NCBI GenBank assembly: GCA_041398665.1
Contig: JAWKUH010000023.1
Location: 24,063 to 88,062 of the forward strand
Source: Rohdeia sp041398665
Lineage (GTDB): Bacteria > Planctomycetota > UBA1135 > GCA-002686595
DNA: 64,000 nucleotides
Direction: 5' to 3'
Position numbers and translations under genes: made by a program. The notes under the pieces were generated by a model. It had not been told where the DNA came from. It did no database searches and saw only the letters and a list, made by a program, of their open reading frames with translations. Below, piece by piece: positions 1 to 8,335 of the stretch (position 1 is its first letter; the number at the start of each line of letters is the position of its first letter).

Positions 1-1
1 C

Positions 2-373
2 GTCTCCGCGGTGCCGCCCGGCAGGTCGGCGTTCCCGGCGCACGCGCACCGCGTGAACGACGAGCTCTTCTACGTCATCTCCGGCACGGGTGAGGCGCGC
101 ATCGGCGACGCGAAGCACCCGGTCCGCGCGGGCGACCTCTTCGCCTGCCCGGCCGGCGGGCCGGAGACGGCGCACCAACTGCTGAACACCGGTACCGAGG
201 ACCTCGTCTACCTCGCGATCAGCTCGACGCTGTCGCCCGAGGTCGTCGAGTACCCCGACTCCGGCAAGTTCGGCGTGCTCGCACTGTTCGGCGACGACCC
301 GAGCGACATGTCGAGCTGGTTCCGCTACATCGGTCGACGCGAGTCCGCCGTCGACTACTGGGAAGGGGAGTGA
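2..373 (+). CDS. Cupin-domain protein, 3' part (5' end outside window)
   Basis: The reading frame is open from base 2, so the true start probably lies upstream of the window. The visible part shows a single cupin barrel: a metal-site-like stretch AHAHRVNDELFYVISGTG, then GDLFACPAGGPETAHQLLN, the two conserved cupin motifs with their histidines and glutamate. Family knowledge says such small cupins bind a metal and often a sugar or small organic ligand; the substrate is not predictable. The C-terminal YPDSGK stretch is typical of this sub-group. It ends 7 bp before the methyltransferase and is probably co-transcribed with it. Confidence 0.75.
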   Translation, partial: VSAVPPGRSAFPAHAHRVNDELFYVISGTGEARIGDAKHPVRAGDLFACPAGGPETAHQLLNTGTEDLVYLAISSTLSPEVVEYPDSGKFGVLALFGDDPSDMSSWFRYIGRRESAVDYWEGE

Positions 374-380
374 GCGCGGC

Positions 381-1109
381 GTGACGGGGTTCTACGGCGA
401 GGCGCTCGCGCACATCCACGACGAGGGCTACACCCGACTCGCGGGGAAGGCGGCGGAGGTTTTGCTCGCCGAGCTGCGCGACGCGGGCGTCGAACGCGGC
501 ACCGTCGTCGAACTGGGGTGCGGCAGCGGCGCGGGCGTCGAGATCCTCGCGCGCGCCGGCCACGACGTCACGGGCTACGACCTGTCCGACGCGATGCTCG
601 CGATCGCGCGCGAGCGTGTCCCCGCGGCGCGTTTCGTCCACGCGTCGTTCCTCGACGCCGAGTTGCCGAACTGCGACGCGGTCTGCGCGATCGGCGAGGT
701 GCTCGGCTACGCCGCGGACGAGCGCAACGGCACCGCGGCGCTGCGCGACCTCTTCGTGCGCGTGCACGCCGCGCTGCGCGAGGGCGGCGTGTTCCTCTTC
801 GACCTCGCGGGACCCGGACGCGTCCCAGTCGGAGAGGTTCGCCGCCACTCCGCCGAGGGCGAGGGCTGGGCCTACACGTCGTCGTCCCGCGTCGAGCCGG
901 ACACGAACGTCCTCGTGCGCGACATCGAGCTGGTCCGCGGCGGTGCGCGCGAGCGCGAGGTGCACCGCCTCCTGCTCCAGGATCCGGAATCCGTCGTGCA
1001 CGACCTCGAGGCCGCGGGCTTCCAGGTCGAGACGCGCGCGGCCTACGGCGACCTCGAGCTGCCGCCGGGACTCACGGCGTTCGTGGCGCGACTGCGCTCA
1101 ATCGTCTGA
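381..1109 (+). CDS. Class I SAM-dependent methyltransferase
   Basis: 242 aa from a GTG start 7 bp after the cupin gene. Motif I is clear at about residues 39-47 (VVELGCGSGAG), followed by the acidic residue after beta-2 (GYDLSDAML), then GEVLGYA and FLFDLAGPGR. This is a small-molecule type class I methyltransferase, not an RNA or DNA enzyme: there is no NPPY-like motif and no extra target-recognition domain. The substrate is unknown. Spacing to the preceding cupin suggests a two-gene unit. Confidence 0.85.
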   Translation: MTGFYGEALAHIHDEGYTRLAGKAAEVLLAELRDAGVERGTVVELGCGSGAGVEILARAGHDVTGYDLSDAMLAIARERVPAARFVHASFLDAELPNCDAVCAIGEVLGYAADERNGTAALRDLFVRVHAALREGGVFLFDLAGPGRVPVGEVRRHSAEGEGWAYTSSSRVEPDTNVLVRDIELVRGGAREREVHRLLLQDPESVVHDLEAAGFQVETRAAYGDLELPPGLTAFVARLRSIV

Positions 1110-1151
1110 GGCGGGCGCGGGGCATTGGCCTCATTCGATGACTGCCGTCGA

Positions 1152-3611
1152 CTACGGAACGAGCGTCAACGGGACTGGATTGCTGACGAAACCCAGAGTC
1201 CAGTCGGTGAGCACATTGACCGTCAAGTACGCGTGAGTGAGCCCGAGCCCTGCGAGAGTCGGATTCGTGCTCGGTGGAACGAGGACCTTGCTCGTTGCAT
1301 TCCCGTACTGGTCGAGGAACCCGTACTGGGGCACGAGGATTCCGGCGCCACCGCTCAGTAGGAGCAGCTCGAAGTAGGCGTCGTAGTTGAGCGGAAGGGT
1401 GGCTCCGCTCACGGAATCGTGGATACCAGGTGATGAACCTGTCGCGCTGCCCAGCAGGAAGAAGAACTGCAGGGCGCCAGCTGCTCCGCCTGTCAGCTGC
1501 AGGTGCTGAGCGCCACCCATCGAGAGGCTCAGCGTCACTGTGTCGGCCGCGAGCAAGGGCTGCAGGCACTCATCGGGAACTCCGTTACCATCGAAGTCGG
1601 TCGAGGCGCCGGAGAGAATGTCAACACAGTCCGGCCAGCCGTTCGAGTTGCAATCGTGGAGAACGCGTTGTGGATACCAAGCGATGGTGTTGTCGTCGCG
1701 ACTCGTCACGACGAGGTCGAGATTCCCGTCCCCATCCAGATCTGCAGAGTCCACGTCCCGCGCGTAGGCGGATCCGGATCCCACGACAACCAGCTCGTCG
1801 AACGACCCTCCTCCGAGGGAGGGGATCCAGCCAGCGTAGTCGCCGTTCGCAGAAGCAACGATGATGTCGGGGGCTCCATCCGCATTCAGGTCTTCGACCC
1901 CGACGTGCTGAGCTCCATCGACACCACTCGTGATGGTATGCCGTGGGCCAAAGCCGCCGAGTCCATCGCCCGAGAACCAGGAGATCGAGTCGTCGAAACT
2001 CGATGCGCAGACCACGTCGATCGCGCCATCGCCGTCGAGGTCGCCCGTCGCGAGACTCCGTGCGCCATCGACTTGCTGGCCGATCACATGTGCCCCGCCG
2101 AACACGCCCGAGCCATCGTTCTCATGCCATTTGACGGTGTCAGCGAGTAGGGCTGCTGACACGACATCCAAGTCGCCGTCACTGTCGACATCGAGAAGTT
2201 TGCAGTCGTAGGCTCCGCCGATTCCGTTGCCGACCAGCTGTTGGTTCGAGAATCCTCCTGTCGGAAGCTGACGAAACCAATAGACCGCTCCCGCCTGGTA
2301 GGAGGCCGCCACGACGTCCAAGATGCCGTCATTGTCGACGTCACCGATGGTTGCAGCGGATGGTTGCGGAATGGTGCCGACGATCGACGGGACACCGGAG
2401 AATGTCCCCGCATCGTTCTCGAACCAGACGACTTCGCCTGCGTCGAAGAGACTGACCACGAGATCCGGATCCGAGTCCCCATCGAGATCTCCCGGTTCGA
2501 TGCTCCAAGGTCCCTGCAGTCCGGCTGCGAGCTCCGTGGCGTTCGCGAGGCCACCGGAGCCGTCGTTGGCAAAGATGCGAACCTTGCCATCGCCGTATGA
2601 AACGGCAATGACGTCGACATCGTCATCGCCGTCCACGTCGACCAGGCACGTCGCCTTTGCGCCAATGCATGCGGCTGAGACGTTGATTCGGTGGTCGAAG
2701 TGCGGATCGTCAAGACTTGCCAGACCCGCGGCGACGGCGAGAGCATCAGGAATGCCGTCACCGTCGCAGTCGGTGGCAGGCAGGTCGATCGTCAGTCGGG
2801 TGCCGCCGATGAAGGGCATGCCATCAGGTTGTGTCCCGCTCTGCGGGGTGCCGTCCGTGCAATGCCATGGCGATCCGGAACCCGGAAGCAACGAGCAGTT
2901 CATGTCGAACAGCGAGTACGCAGCAACGGCGGATCCCCCCAGTCCTTCGTCTGGAAGTGGCTCTCCAAGAGGTCCACTGCAATCGATGTAGAGCTGATCA
3001 CCATTGCCACCACTGAAGTATGAACCAAATGCCACCACCGTCCCGCTCGCGCTCAATCCGCTTGGCGAAGGCGGAGGGAACCGTTCGTCGGTACCCGATT
3101 CGATCGGAGTCAGAGAACAGTACCCAACGACAACGAGCGGGATCTGGGCACTCACTGCGTCCGCGCCGCTTGCCTGGCCCGTGAGATTGCTGCTCCATTG
3201 GCCCCAACCAAAGTCGCAGTTCATGAGCCAGAGCTCATCGAAGCCACCCGCCACGAGCCGAGGAAACGGGCCGATCGCCCCGATGACGCCGTTGAGGTAG
3301 GTGCTCGTGATCAAACCTTCGAGCCGAACGACTCCACTTCCCGGTCCGGTGAGCGCGATCGCGGACTCACCACACGAGGAGTAGGAATAGGGGTCCGGAC
3401 AACCGTCGACAACTGCATGAGGGTTGCAGATGATGGAGAGCGGCTTGTCGACGGAGATTCTCGAGTACGTTCCACCGTGGACGAGGAGCGTCGAGCCAGG
3501 CGCTGCGGCGTCGATCGCGGATTGAAGGGCGCTCGGGCTCGTCGGGTAGACGTCGATCGGGACCTGATTGGAGAGCGAGAGCAAGAGCGGGAAGGCGAGC
3601 GAAAGGGTCAC
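1152..3611 (-). CDS. Secreted FG-GAP/VCBS repeat protein with planctomycete-type C-terminal domain
   Basis: 819 aa from a GTG with a good ribosome site (GGAGAGG, 8 nt spacer); an in-frame ATG at 3689 is an alternative that would put 26 residues before the hydrophobic signal segment (about residues 1-16). Residues about 20-280 look like a beta-helix region (LLVHGGTYSRISVDKPL). About 300-650 hold roughly seven FG-GAP/VCBS-like units with calcium-type loops (DVDGDDDVD, DLDGDSDPD, DVDNDGILD, DVDSDGDLD, DLDGDGAID, DLDGDGNLD) each followed by a Trp-rich W(F/Y) strand. Near 660-685 lies a DCNSNGWPDCVDI...DFDGNGVPDEC element, and the last 130 residues form an all-beta domain ending NPVPLTLVP. Predicted extracellular, calcium-binding, possibly adhesive. 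Its base composition is visibly less GC-rich than its neighbours. Confidence 0.85.
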   Translation of the reverse strand: MTLSLAFPLLLSLSNQVPIDVYPTSPSALQSAIDAAAPGSTLLVHGGTYSRISVDKPLSIICNPHAVVDGCPDPYSYSSCGESAIALTGPGSGVVRLEGLITSTYLNGVIGAIGPFPRLVAGGFDELWLMNCDFGWGQWSSNLTGQASGADAVSAQIPLVVVGYCSLTPIESGTDERFPPPSPSGLSASGTVVAFGSYFSGGNGDQLYIDCSGPLGEPLPDEGLGGSAVAAYSLFDMNCSLLPGSGSPWHCTDGTPQSGTQPDGMPFIGGTRLTIDLPATDCDGDGIPDALAVAAGLASLDDPHFDHRINVSAACIGAKATCLVDVDGDDDVDVIAVSYGDGKVRIFANDGSGGLANATELAAGLQGPWSIEPGDLDGDSDPDLVVSLFDAGEVVWFENDAGTFSGVPSIVGTIPQPSAATIGDVDNDGILDVVAASYQAGAVYWFRQLPTGGFSNQQLVGNGIGGAYDCKLLDVDSDGDLDVVSAALLADTVKWHENDGSGVFGGAHVIGQQVDGARSLATGDLDGDGAIDVVCASSFDDSISWFSGDGLGGFGPRHTITSGVDGAQHVGVEDLNADGAPDIIVASANGDYAGWIPSLGGGSFDELVVVGSGSAYARDVDSADLDGDGNLDLVVTSRDDNTIAWYPQRVLHDCNSNGWPDCVDILSGASTDFDGNGVPDECLQPLLAADTVTLSLSMGGAQHLQLTGGAAGALQFFFLLGSATGSSPGIHDSVSGATLPLNYDAYFELLLLSGGAGILVPQYGFLDQYGNATSKVLVPPSTNPTLAGLGLTHAYLTVNVLTDWTLGFVSNPVPLTLVP

Positions 3612-3760
3612 TGAGAGGTCCTCTCCAAATGGGTTGCGCGTTGATCGCCCGAGCGCGCTTGCGCCCTCCGAGCGGCACGCCGTTGGCATGTCCCGGCATT
3701 TGATCCGAAATGTGCTCGTGAGTCGAATCCTGAGCGAGGCGCGCCCGATTGGCTGTCTGG

Positions 3761-3766
3761 TACCTT
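3761..3766 (+). promoter_or_regulatory. Putative -10 box (TACCTT) of the amidohydrolase, leaderless spacing
   Basis: TACCTT ends 7 nt before the ATG at 3774 and there is no Shine-Dalgarno in between. This spacing puts the expected transcription start at or next to the start codon. Prediction from position and pattern only. Confidence 0.45.
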
Positions 3767-3773
3767 CCCCGCC

Positions 3774-4952
3774 ATGAAGACCCTGCCGGAGATCCGTGCC
3801 TTCAACGCAGACCTCGTCGCCTGGCGCCGCGACTTCCACATGCACCCGGAGCTCGGCTACGAGGAGGTGCGCACGAGCGGACTCGTGGCGGAGCGCCTCG
3901 CGTCGTGGGGGATCGAGGTGCACAAAGGTCTGGGCAGGACCGGTGTCGTCGGCGTCCTGAAGGGCAGGGAAACGGGCGGCACGATCGGCATCCGCGCGGA
4001 CATGGACGCGCTGCCGATGGAGGAGGAGGGGGACGTCGCGCACAAGTCGACGGTGAAGGGCAAGTTCCACGGCTGCGGGCACGACGGGCACACGACGATG
4101 CTGCTCGGCGCCGCGCGCCACCTCGCGGCGAAGCGCGACTTCAAGGGCACGGTCCACTTCATCTTCCAACCCGCGGAGGAAGGACTCGCGGGCGGCAAGG
4201 CGATGGTGGAGGAGGGGCTGTTCGAGCGCTTCCCGTGCGACGAGGTCTACGGCCTGCACAACTGGCCCGAGCTGCCCTACGGCCAGGCCGTCGCGATGGC
4301 CGGTCCGATCATGGCGGCGAGCGACTTCTTCGACGTCGAGATCACGGGCGTCGGCGCGCACGCCGCGATGCCGCACCGCGGCGTCGACCCGATCCACGTC
4401 GCGGCGCACGTCATCACGGCGCTGCAGGGTCTCGTGAGTCGCCAGACGAACCCGCTCGACTCCGCGGTGATCTCGGTGACGAAGGTGGAAGCGGGCAGCG
4501 CCTACAACGTCATCCCGGAGCGCGCGATCCTGCGGGGGACCTGCCGCACGCTGCGTCCCGAGACGCGCGACGCGATGGAGGCCGGCATCGCGCGCGTCGC
4601 CGAGAACGTCGCGAAGGCGTTCGGCGCGCGCGCCGTCGCGGATTTCCGCCGCAACTACCCGCCGACCGTCAACCACGCGCCGCAGTCCGAGACGTTCGCG
4701 CGCGCGGCGGAAGCGGTGGTCGGCGCGGGCAACGTGCTGCGCGACGCGCAGCCGTCGATGGGCGGCGAGGACTTCGCCTTCATGCTCGAGAAGCGGCCGG
4801 GCTGCTACCTCTGGCTCGGCGCGGGCGGTGCGCCGACGGCGTGCAACGTCCACCACCCGCGCTACGACTTCAACGACGACCTGCTGCCCGTCGGGGCGAG
4901 CCTGTGGGTCGAGCTCGTGCACACCGTGCTGGGGCGCGCGCAGGCTTCCTGA
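3774..4952 (+). CDS. M20 family amidohydrolase (M20D, hippurate/N-acyl amino acid hydrolase type)
   Basis: 392 aa, the normal length for the M20D family. Seen: RRDFHMHPELGYEE, GIRADMDALPM, CGHDGHTTMLLGAARHL, FIFQPAEEGLAGGKAMVEEG, and HHPRYDFNDDLLPVG near the C-terminus, which carry the metal-binding Cys/His/Glu/His residues and the catalytic Asp/Glu. Members hydrolyse N-acyl or N-aroyl amino acids or related amides with divalent metals; the exact substrate cannot be read from sequence. No signal peptide, so cytoplasmic. Stands alone, divergent from the FG-GAP gene. Confidence 0.92.
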   Translation: MKTLPEIRAFNADLVAWRRDFHMHPELGYEEVRTSGLVAERLASWGIEVHKGLGRTGVVGVLKGRETGGTIGIRADMDALPMEEEGDVAHKSTVKGKFHGCGHDGHTTMLLGAARHLAAKRDFKGTVHFIFQPAEEGLAGGKAMVEEGLFERFPCDEVYGLHNWPELPYGQAVAMAGPIMAASDFFDVEITGVGAHAAMPHRGVDPIHVAAHVITALQGLVSRQTNPLDSAVISVTKVEAGSAYNVIPERAILRGTCRTLRPETRDAMEAGIARVAENVAKAFGARAVADFRRNYPPTVNHAPQSETFARAAEAVVGAGNVLRDAQPSMGGEDFAFMLEKRPGCYLWLGAGGAPTACNVHHPRYDFNDDLLPVGASLWVELVHTVLGRAQAS

Positions 4953-5066
4953 CGCGCCGCGCGTCCCGCGTGCGGCACCCCACATGAACGGCCTCTCATC
5001 CGGCGTGCGCGCCGACTCGTCGACGATGGATCCTCTGCCGCAGCCGCGCTCGCGGCGCCGCGACCG

Positions 5067-5318
5067 ATGAACCGACGACACCAAGGACCCCGCCCCTCGC
5101 GCGGCACCGCCGCCGCCGTCCTGGCGGCGTGCTTCGCCCTCCTCCCCGGCTGTCTCGGACCCGTGCCGTTCCACGAACGCGGACGACTCCAGGACCCGAT
5201 CATGGCGATGGCCGAGCACCCCTGCGAGGGCCACTGGTACGCGAAGGTCGTGCACTCGATGGAGGGCAGCATCGGGGCCGCGGGCTCGAGCGGAGGCGGC
5301 GGGTGCGGCTGCTACTGA
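5067..5318 (+). CDS. DUF4266 small lipoprotein with GGGGCGCY tail
   Basis: 83 aa. An N-terminal basic and hydrophobic segment ends in a lipobox (ALLPGC, about residues 24-29), then the DUF4266 hallmark PFHERGRLQDPIM, and a glycine-rich end finishing GGGGCGCY. The two cysteines in the CGC tail are typical of this family as I know it and could bind metal, be redox-active or be modified; no function is established to my knowledge. It is the first gene of a tight cassette with a DUF3570 barrel, a thioredoxin-like lipoprotein and an ApbE homologue; its end overlaps the next start by 16 bp. Expected location: lipid-anchored in the periplasm or outer membrane. Confidence 0.82.
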   Translation: MNRRHQGPRPSRGTAAAVLAACFALLPGCLGPVPFHERGRLQDPIMAMAEHPCEGHWYAKVVHSMEGSIGAAGSSGGGGCGCY

Positions 5319-6487
5319 TCGCGGCGCTCGTCGCCGCGTCGACGGCCGGTGTCGCACGCGCGCAGGACGACGGGCCGAAGCCCGGAGCGTTCGAGCTCGA
5401 TCCCGGTGAGTCCGTGCTGTGGACGCAGCTCGGCTTCTACTCGCACGACGACGGACCCGGCGACGGCAACCCGTTCCTCGACGAGGAGCTGACCGTCATC
5501 GAGCCGCTCCTGATCTTCGACCACCAGGTCGACGAGGACTGGGGCTTCGGCGTCACGCTCTCCTACGACCACGTCTCGAGCGCGTCGATCGACCGGCTCT
5601 CGAAGTTCCCGGCGCAGTCCGGTGCGAGCGGCGACAACTACGTCGGCGTCGACTACGCGTCGCGCCACCGCACGTCGGCGAACACCTCGCTCGACTGGCA
5701 CGCCGGATTCAGCTTCGAGTACGACTACCTCTCGCTCGGAGCAGGACTCTCGCGCACCGTGCGGACGCCGGCCGAGGGTCGCAGCGACACCTACGGCTTC
5801 AACTTCTACTACGACGTCGTCGACATCATCCGCTACGACGGCGACCAGAGCGAGGGCACGGACGGTCGACTCACGCTCACCGGGACGTGGACGCGCTCGC
5901 AGCCGCTGAGTCGCTACTGGACGGGCGAGCTGACGTCGCTGCTCACGCTGCAGAACGGCTTCCTCGAGACGCCGTACAACGCGGTCGTGCTCGAGGACCC
6001 CGGCCTGCCCGCGAACCCGAACCTCGACAACGGCGCGAACGGTATCGAGATCACCGAGGAGCTGCCGGACACGCGCATCCGCCTCGCGCTGCGTCCGCGC
6101 GCGCGGCGGTGGATGTCGGAGCGGTCCGCGCTCGAACTCGGCGGTCGCATCTACGCCGACGACTGGGGCGTCGTCGCTGCGGCGATCGAGCCGCGCTGGT
6201 ACTACGACCTCGTCGCGGACCGTCTGCGCATGCGGCTCCGCTACCGCTACTACGTGCAGTCCGCCGCGGACGACTACCGCGAGACCTTCCTGCAGGCCGC
6301 CGGGACGCCCGAGTTCCGCACGCAGGACTCCGATCTCGCGGACCTCGACTCGCACACGTTCGGCGTGCGCTTCGACGCCTTCGGGAAGTCGGGGCGTCCG
6401 ACCTGGCACCTCGACCTCAACTACGCACTGCGTTCCGACGGGCTCGACCACGCGTACGTGGCGCTCGGCTATCGCTTCGGCTTCTGA
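5303..6487 (+). CDS. DUF3570 outer-membrane beta-barrel-like protein
   Basis: 394 aa from a GTG inside the end of the DUF4266 gene (16-bp overlap, translational coupling likely). Signal peptide at residues 1-20, cleavage expected after ARA. The mature part alternates strands rich in Tyr, Trp and Phe (FGVTLSYDHV, WHAGFSFEYDYLSLGAG, RWYYDLVADRLRMRLRYRYYVQ) and ends GYRFGF with a terminal Phe, the classic barrel signature. The DUF3570 family occurs together with DUF4266, thioredoxin-like and ApbE genes. Role unknown; a porin-like conduit or an outer-membrane partner of the redox proteins is an inference. Confidence 0.85.
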   Translation: MRLLLIAALVAASTAGVARAQDDGPKPGAFELDPGESVLWTQLGFYSHDDGPGDGNPFLDEELTVIEPLLIFDHQVDEDWGFGVTLSYDHVSSASIDRLSKFPAQSGASGDNYVGVDYASRHRTSANTSLDWHAGFSFEYDYLSLGAGLSRTVRTPAEGRSDTYGFNFYYDVVDIIRYDGDQSEGTDGRLTLTGTWTRSQPLSRYWTGELTSLLTLQNGFLETPYNAVVLEDPGLPANPNLDNGANGIEITEELPDTRIRLALRPRARRWMSERSALELGGRIYADDWGVVAAAIEPRWYYDLVADRLRMRLRYRYYVQSAADDYRETFLQAAGTPEFRTQDSDLADLDSHTFGVRFDAFGKSGRPTWHLDLNYALRSDGLDHAYVALGYRFGF

Positions 6488-6503
6488 ACGGAGCCGCCGG
6501 ACC

Positions 6504-6989
6504 ATGGCACGAATCCTCCCGTTCCTCGTCGCTCTCGCCCTCTCGTCCTGCGCCGGCGTCCCCGAGGAAGCCGCACCGCGACGCGTCGACGTGCGCGCCG
6601 ACTGGACGCTCGCCGACACGCGCGGCGAGGTGCACGAGGTGGGGCGCGCGCTCGAGCGCGGCGAGCCCGTCGTGCTCGTCTTCTGGAGCACGTGGTGCGG
6701 CGCGTGCGTCGAGGAGGCGCCGGTGATCGAGGCGGCGCACCGCGAGCACCCCGACGTGCCCGTGTTCGGCGTCGTGTCGGGGGCCGAGCGCGACGTCGCG
6801 GCCGACGACGTCGCGAGCACCGTGGCTCGCCTCGGTCTGACCTATCCGCAGGTCCTCGACCGCGACCTCTCGCTCGCGACGGCCTTCGACGTGCTCGGCA
6901 CGCCGACGATCGTCGTGCTCGGGAAGGACGGCGAGGTGCTCTTCTACGGGCACGAGGCTCCCGAGGACTGGTCGAGCTTCGCGGGATGA
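6504..6989 (+). CDS. TlpA-like thioredoxin-fold lipoprotein
   Basis: 161 aa. Lipobox LSSC at the end of a short hydrophobic segment (about residues 12-16). The thioredoxin fold carries the active site FWSTWCGACVEEAP (CGAC) and the cis-Pro loop GTPTIVVLGKDG. Predicted periplasmic, membrane-anchored thiol oxidoreductase. In this cassette a plausible client is the CGC-tailed DUF4266 lipoprotein, which is inference. The final TGA overlaps the ATG of the ApbE gene. Confidence 0.9.
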   Translation: MARILPFLVALALSSCAGVPEEAAPRRVDVRADWTLADTRGEVHEVGRALERGEPVVLVFWSTWCGACVEEAPVIEAAHREHPDVPVFGVVSGAERDVAADDVASTVARLGLTYPQVLDRDLSLATAFDVLGTPTIVVLGKDGEVLFYGHEAPEDWSSFAG

Positions 6990-8176
6990 GTCGTCCCGTC
7001 CTGCGCGCCGCGTTCGTCGTCCTCGCGCTCGGTCTCGCGGCCTGCGGCGCGCCGGTCGAGGGCGGCGGTGACGCCGACCGGATCGACGCCGCGCCCCCGA
7101 ACGGCGGTCCGACGTTCGAGAGCGGGATCGGCGCGACGCTGCACCCGACGACCGCGCTCGACGCGCGCACCGAGGTCCGCGTCGAGGTCACCGACCGTCG
7201 CGACGACGGTCGGCTCATGCTCGAGCGCACCGGCGCCGTCATGGGGACCTCGATGCGCCTCGCCGCGATCGGGCGCGACCGCGCGGCGCTCGAGGTCGCG
7301 CTCGAAGCCGCCGAGGCCGAACTCCGGCGCGTCGAGGACCTCATGACCGACTGGCGTCCGTCGCCGCTCATGGACCTCAACGCCGCGGCGGGCAGCGGGC
7401 CGGTCGCGACCGACGTCGAGATCGCGCGACTGCTCGAGCGCGCGCTGCTCGTCTCGCGACTCACCGGCGGCGCGTTCGACCCGACCTGGCGCGGTGTCGG
7501 GCGGCTGTGGAACTTCAAGGCGGTGGAACCCGTCCTGCCCGACCCCGACGACGTCGCGCGCGGACTCGCGCTCGTCGACTTCCGGCGCGTCGTCGTCGCG
7601 ATCGACGAGTCGGCGGGGACGGCGACGGTCGAGATGCCCGCGGGCTTCGAACTCGGTCTCGGCGGCATCGCGAAGGGGTACGGCGTCGACCGCGCGATGG
7701 CGGTGCTCGTCGAGCACGGCGTCGAGGATGCGGTCGTCGACGCCGGCGGCGACCTCAAGGTGCTCGGCCGCCACTTCGACGAGTCCTGGCGCGTCGCCAT
7801 CCGGCACCCGCGTCGTCGCGGCGACGTGATGGCGGTCCTGCCCGTCTCGAACACGTGCGTCGTGACGAGCGGCGACTACGAGCGCTTCTTCGAGATCGAC
7901 GGCGTGCGCTACCACCACATCGTCGACCCGCGCACGGGGCGGCCGTCGACGGGTTGCATGAGCGCGACCGTCGTCGGCCCCGACGCCGCGGTGTGCGACG
8001 CGCTCGCGACGGCGCTGTGCGTCATGGGACCCGAGCAAGGCCTGCCGCTGATCGAGCGCAGCGGTACCTACCAGGCCGTCGTCGTCGGCCTCGACGGCGA
8101 GGTGCGTCGATCCGCCGGGCTGGTCGAGGCGCCGGTCGGGTCGGCGGGAGCGATCCCCGCCGCCGCCGAGCGCTGA
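6986..8176 (+). CDS. apbE: FAD:protein FMN transferase (ApbE family), lipoprotein
   Basis: 396 aa starting at an ATGA overlap. Lipobox LAAC about residues 14-17, then a linker of about 60 residues before the ApbE fold: GAVMGTSM, ELGLGGIAKGYGVDRAM, DAGGDLKVLG, TSGDYERFFEIDG, HHIVDPRTGRPS and CDALATALCVMG, covering the FAD/Mg2+ site. The family transfers FMN from FAD onto a Thr or Ser of exported proteins. No canonical substrate (NqrC, RnfG or FMN-binding domain) is visible nearby, so its target here may be the small DUF4266 protein or may lie elsewhere. Periplasmic and lipid-anchored. Confidence 0.9.
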   Translation: MSRPVLRAAFVVLALGLAACGAPVEGGGDADRIDAAPPNGGPTFESGIGATLHPTTALDARTEVRVEVTDRRDDGRLMLERTGAVMGTSMRLAAIGRDRAALEVALEAAEAELRRVEDLMTDWRPSPLMDLNAAAGSGPVATDVEIARLLERALLVSRLTGGAFDPTWRGVGRLWNFKAVEPVLPDPDDVARGLALVDFRRVVVAIDESAGTATVEMPAGFELGLGGIAKGYGVDRAMAVLVEHGVEDAVVDAGGDLKVLGRHFDESWRVAIRHPRRRGDVMAVLPVSNTCVVTSGDYERFFEIDGVRYHHIVDPRTGRPSTGCMSATVVGPDAAVCDALATALCVMGPEQGLPLIERSGTYQAVVVGLDGEVRRSAGLVEAPVGSAGAIPAAAER

Positions 8177-8335
8177 CGCGCCGCGCGAGAAATCGGACGC
8201 CGAGTGCAACCGCGCGCGGGTCGGGGAGGTCTCCTCGGGCGGCGGGGGCCGGCAGGCGGGCGGTGCGTCCGGAGGCCGCCGCGTTCACCGATTCTTGACC
8301 TCCGGTGCACTCCCCGACACCCGACCATGCGCGCC

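Noticed and set aside
1152..5357. Extension of the FG-GAP protein to 1401 codons
   Set aside because: The part beyond 3611-3689 is antisense to the M20 amidohydrolase. The GTG at 3611 has a signal peptide and a good ribosome site.
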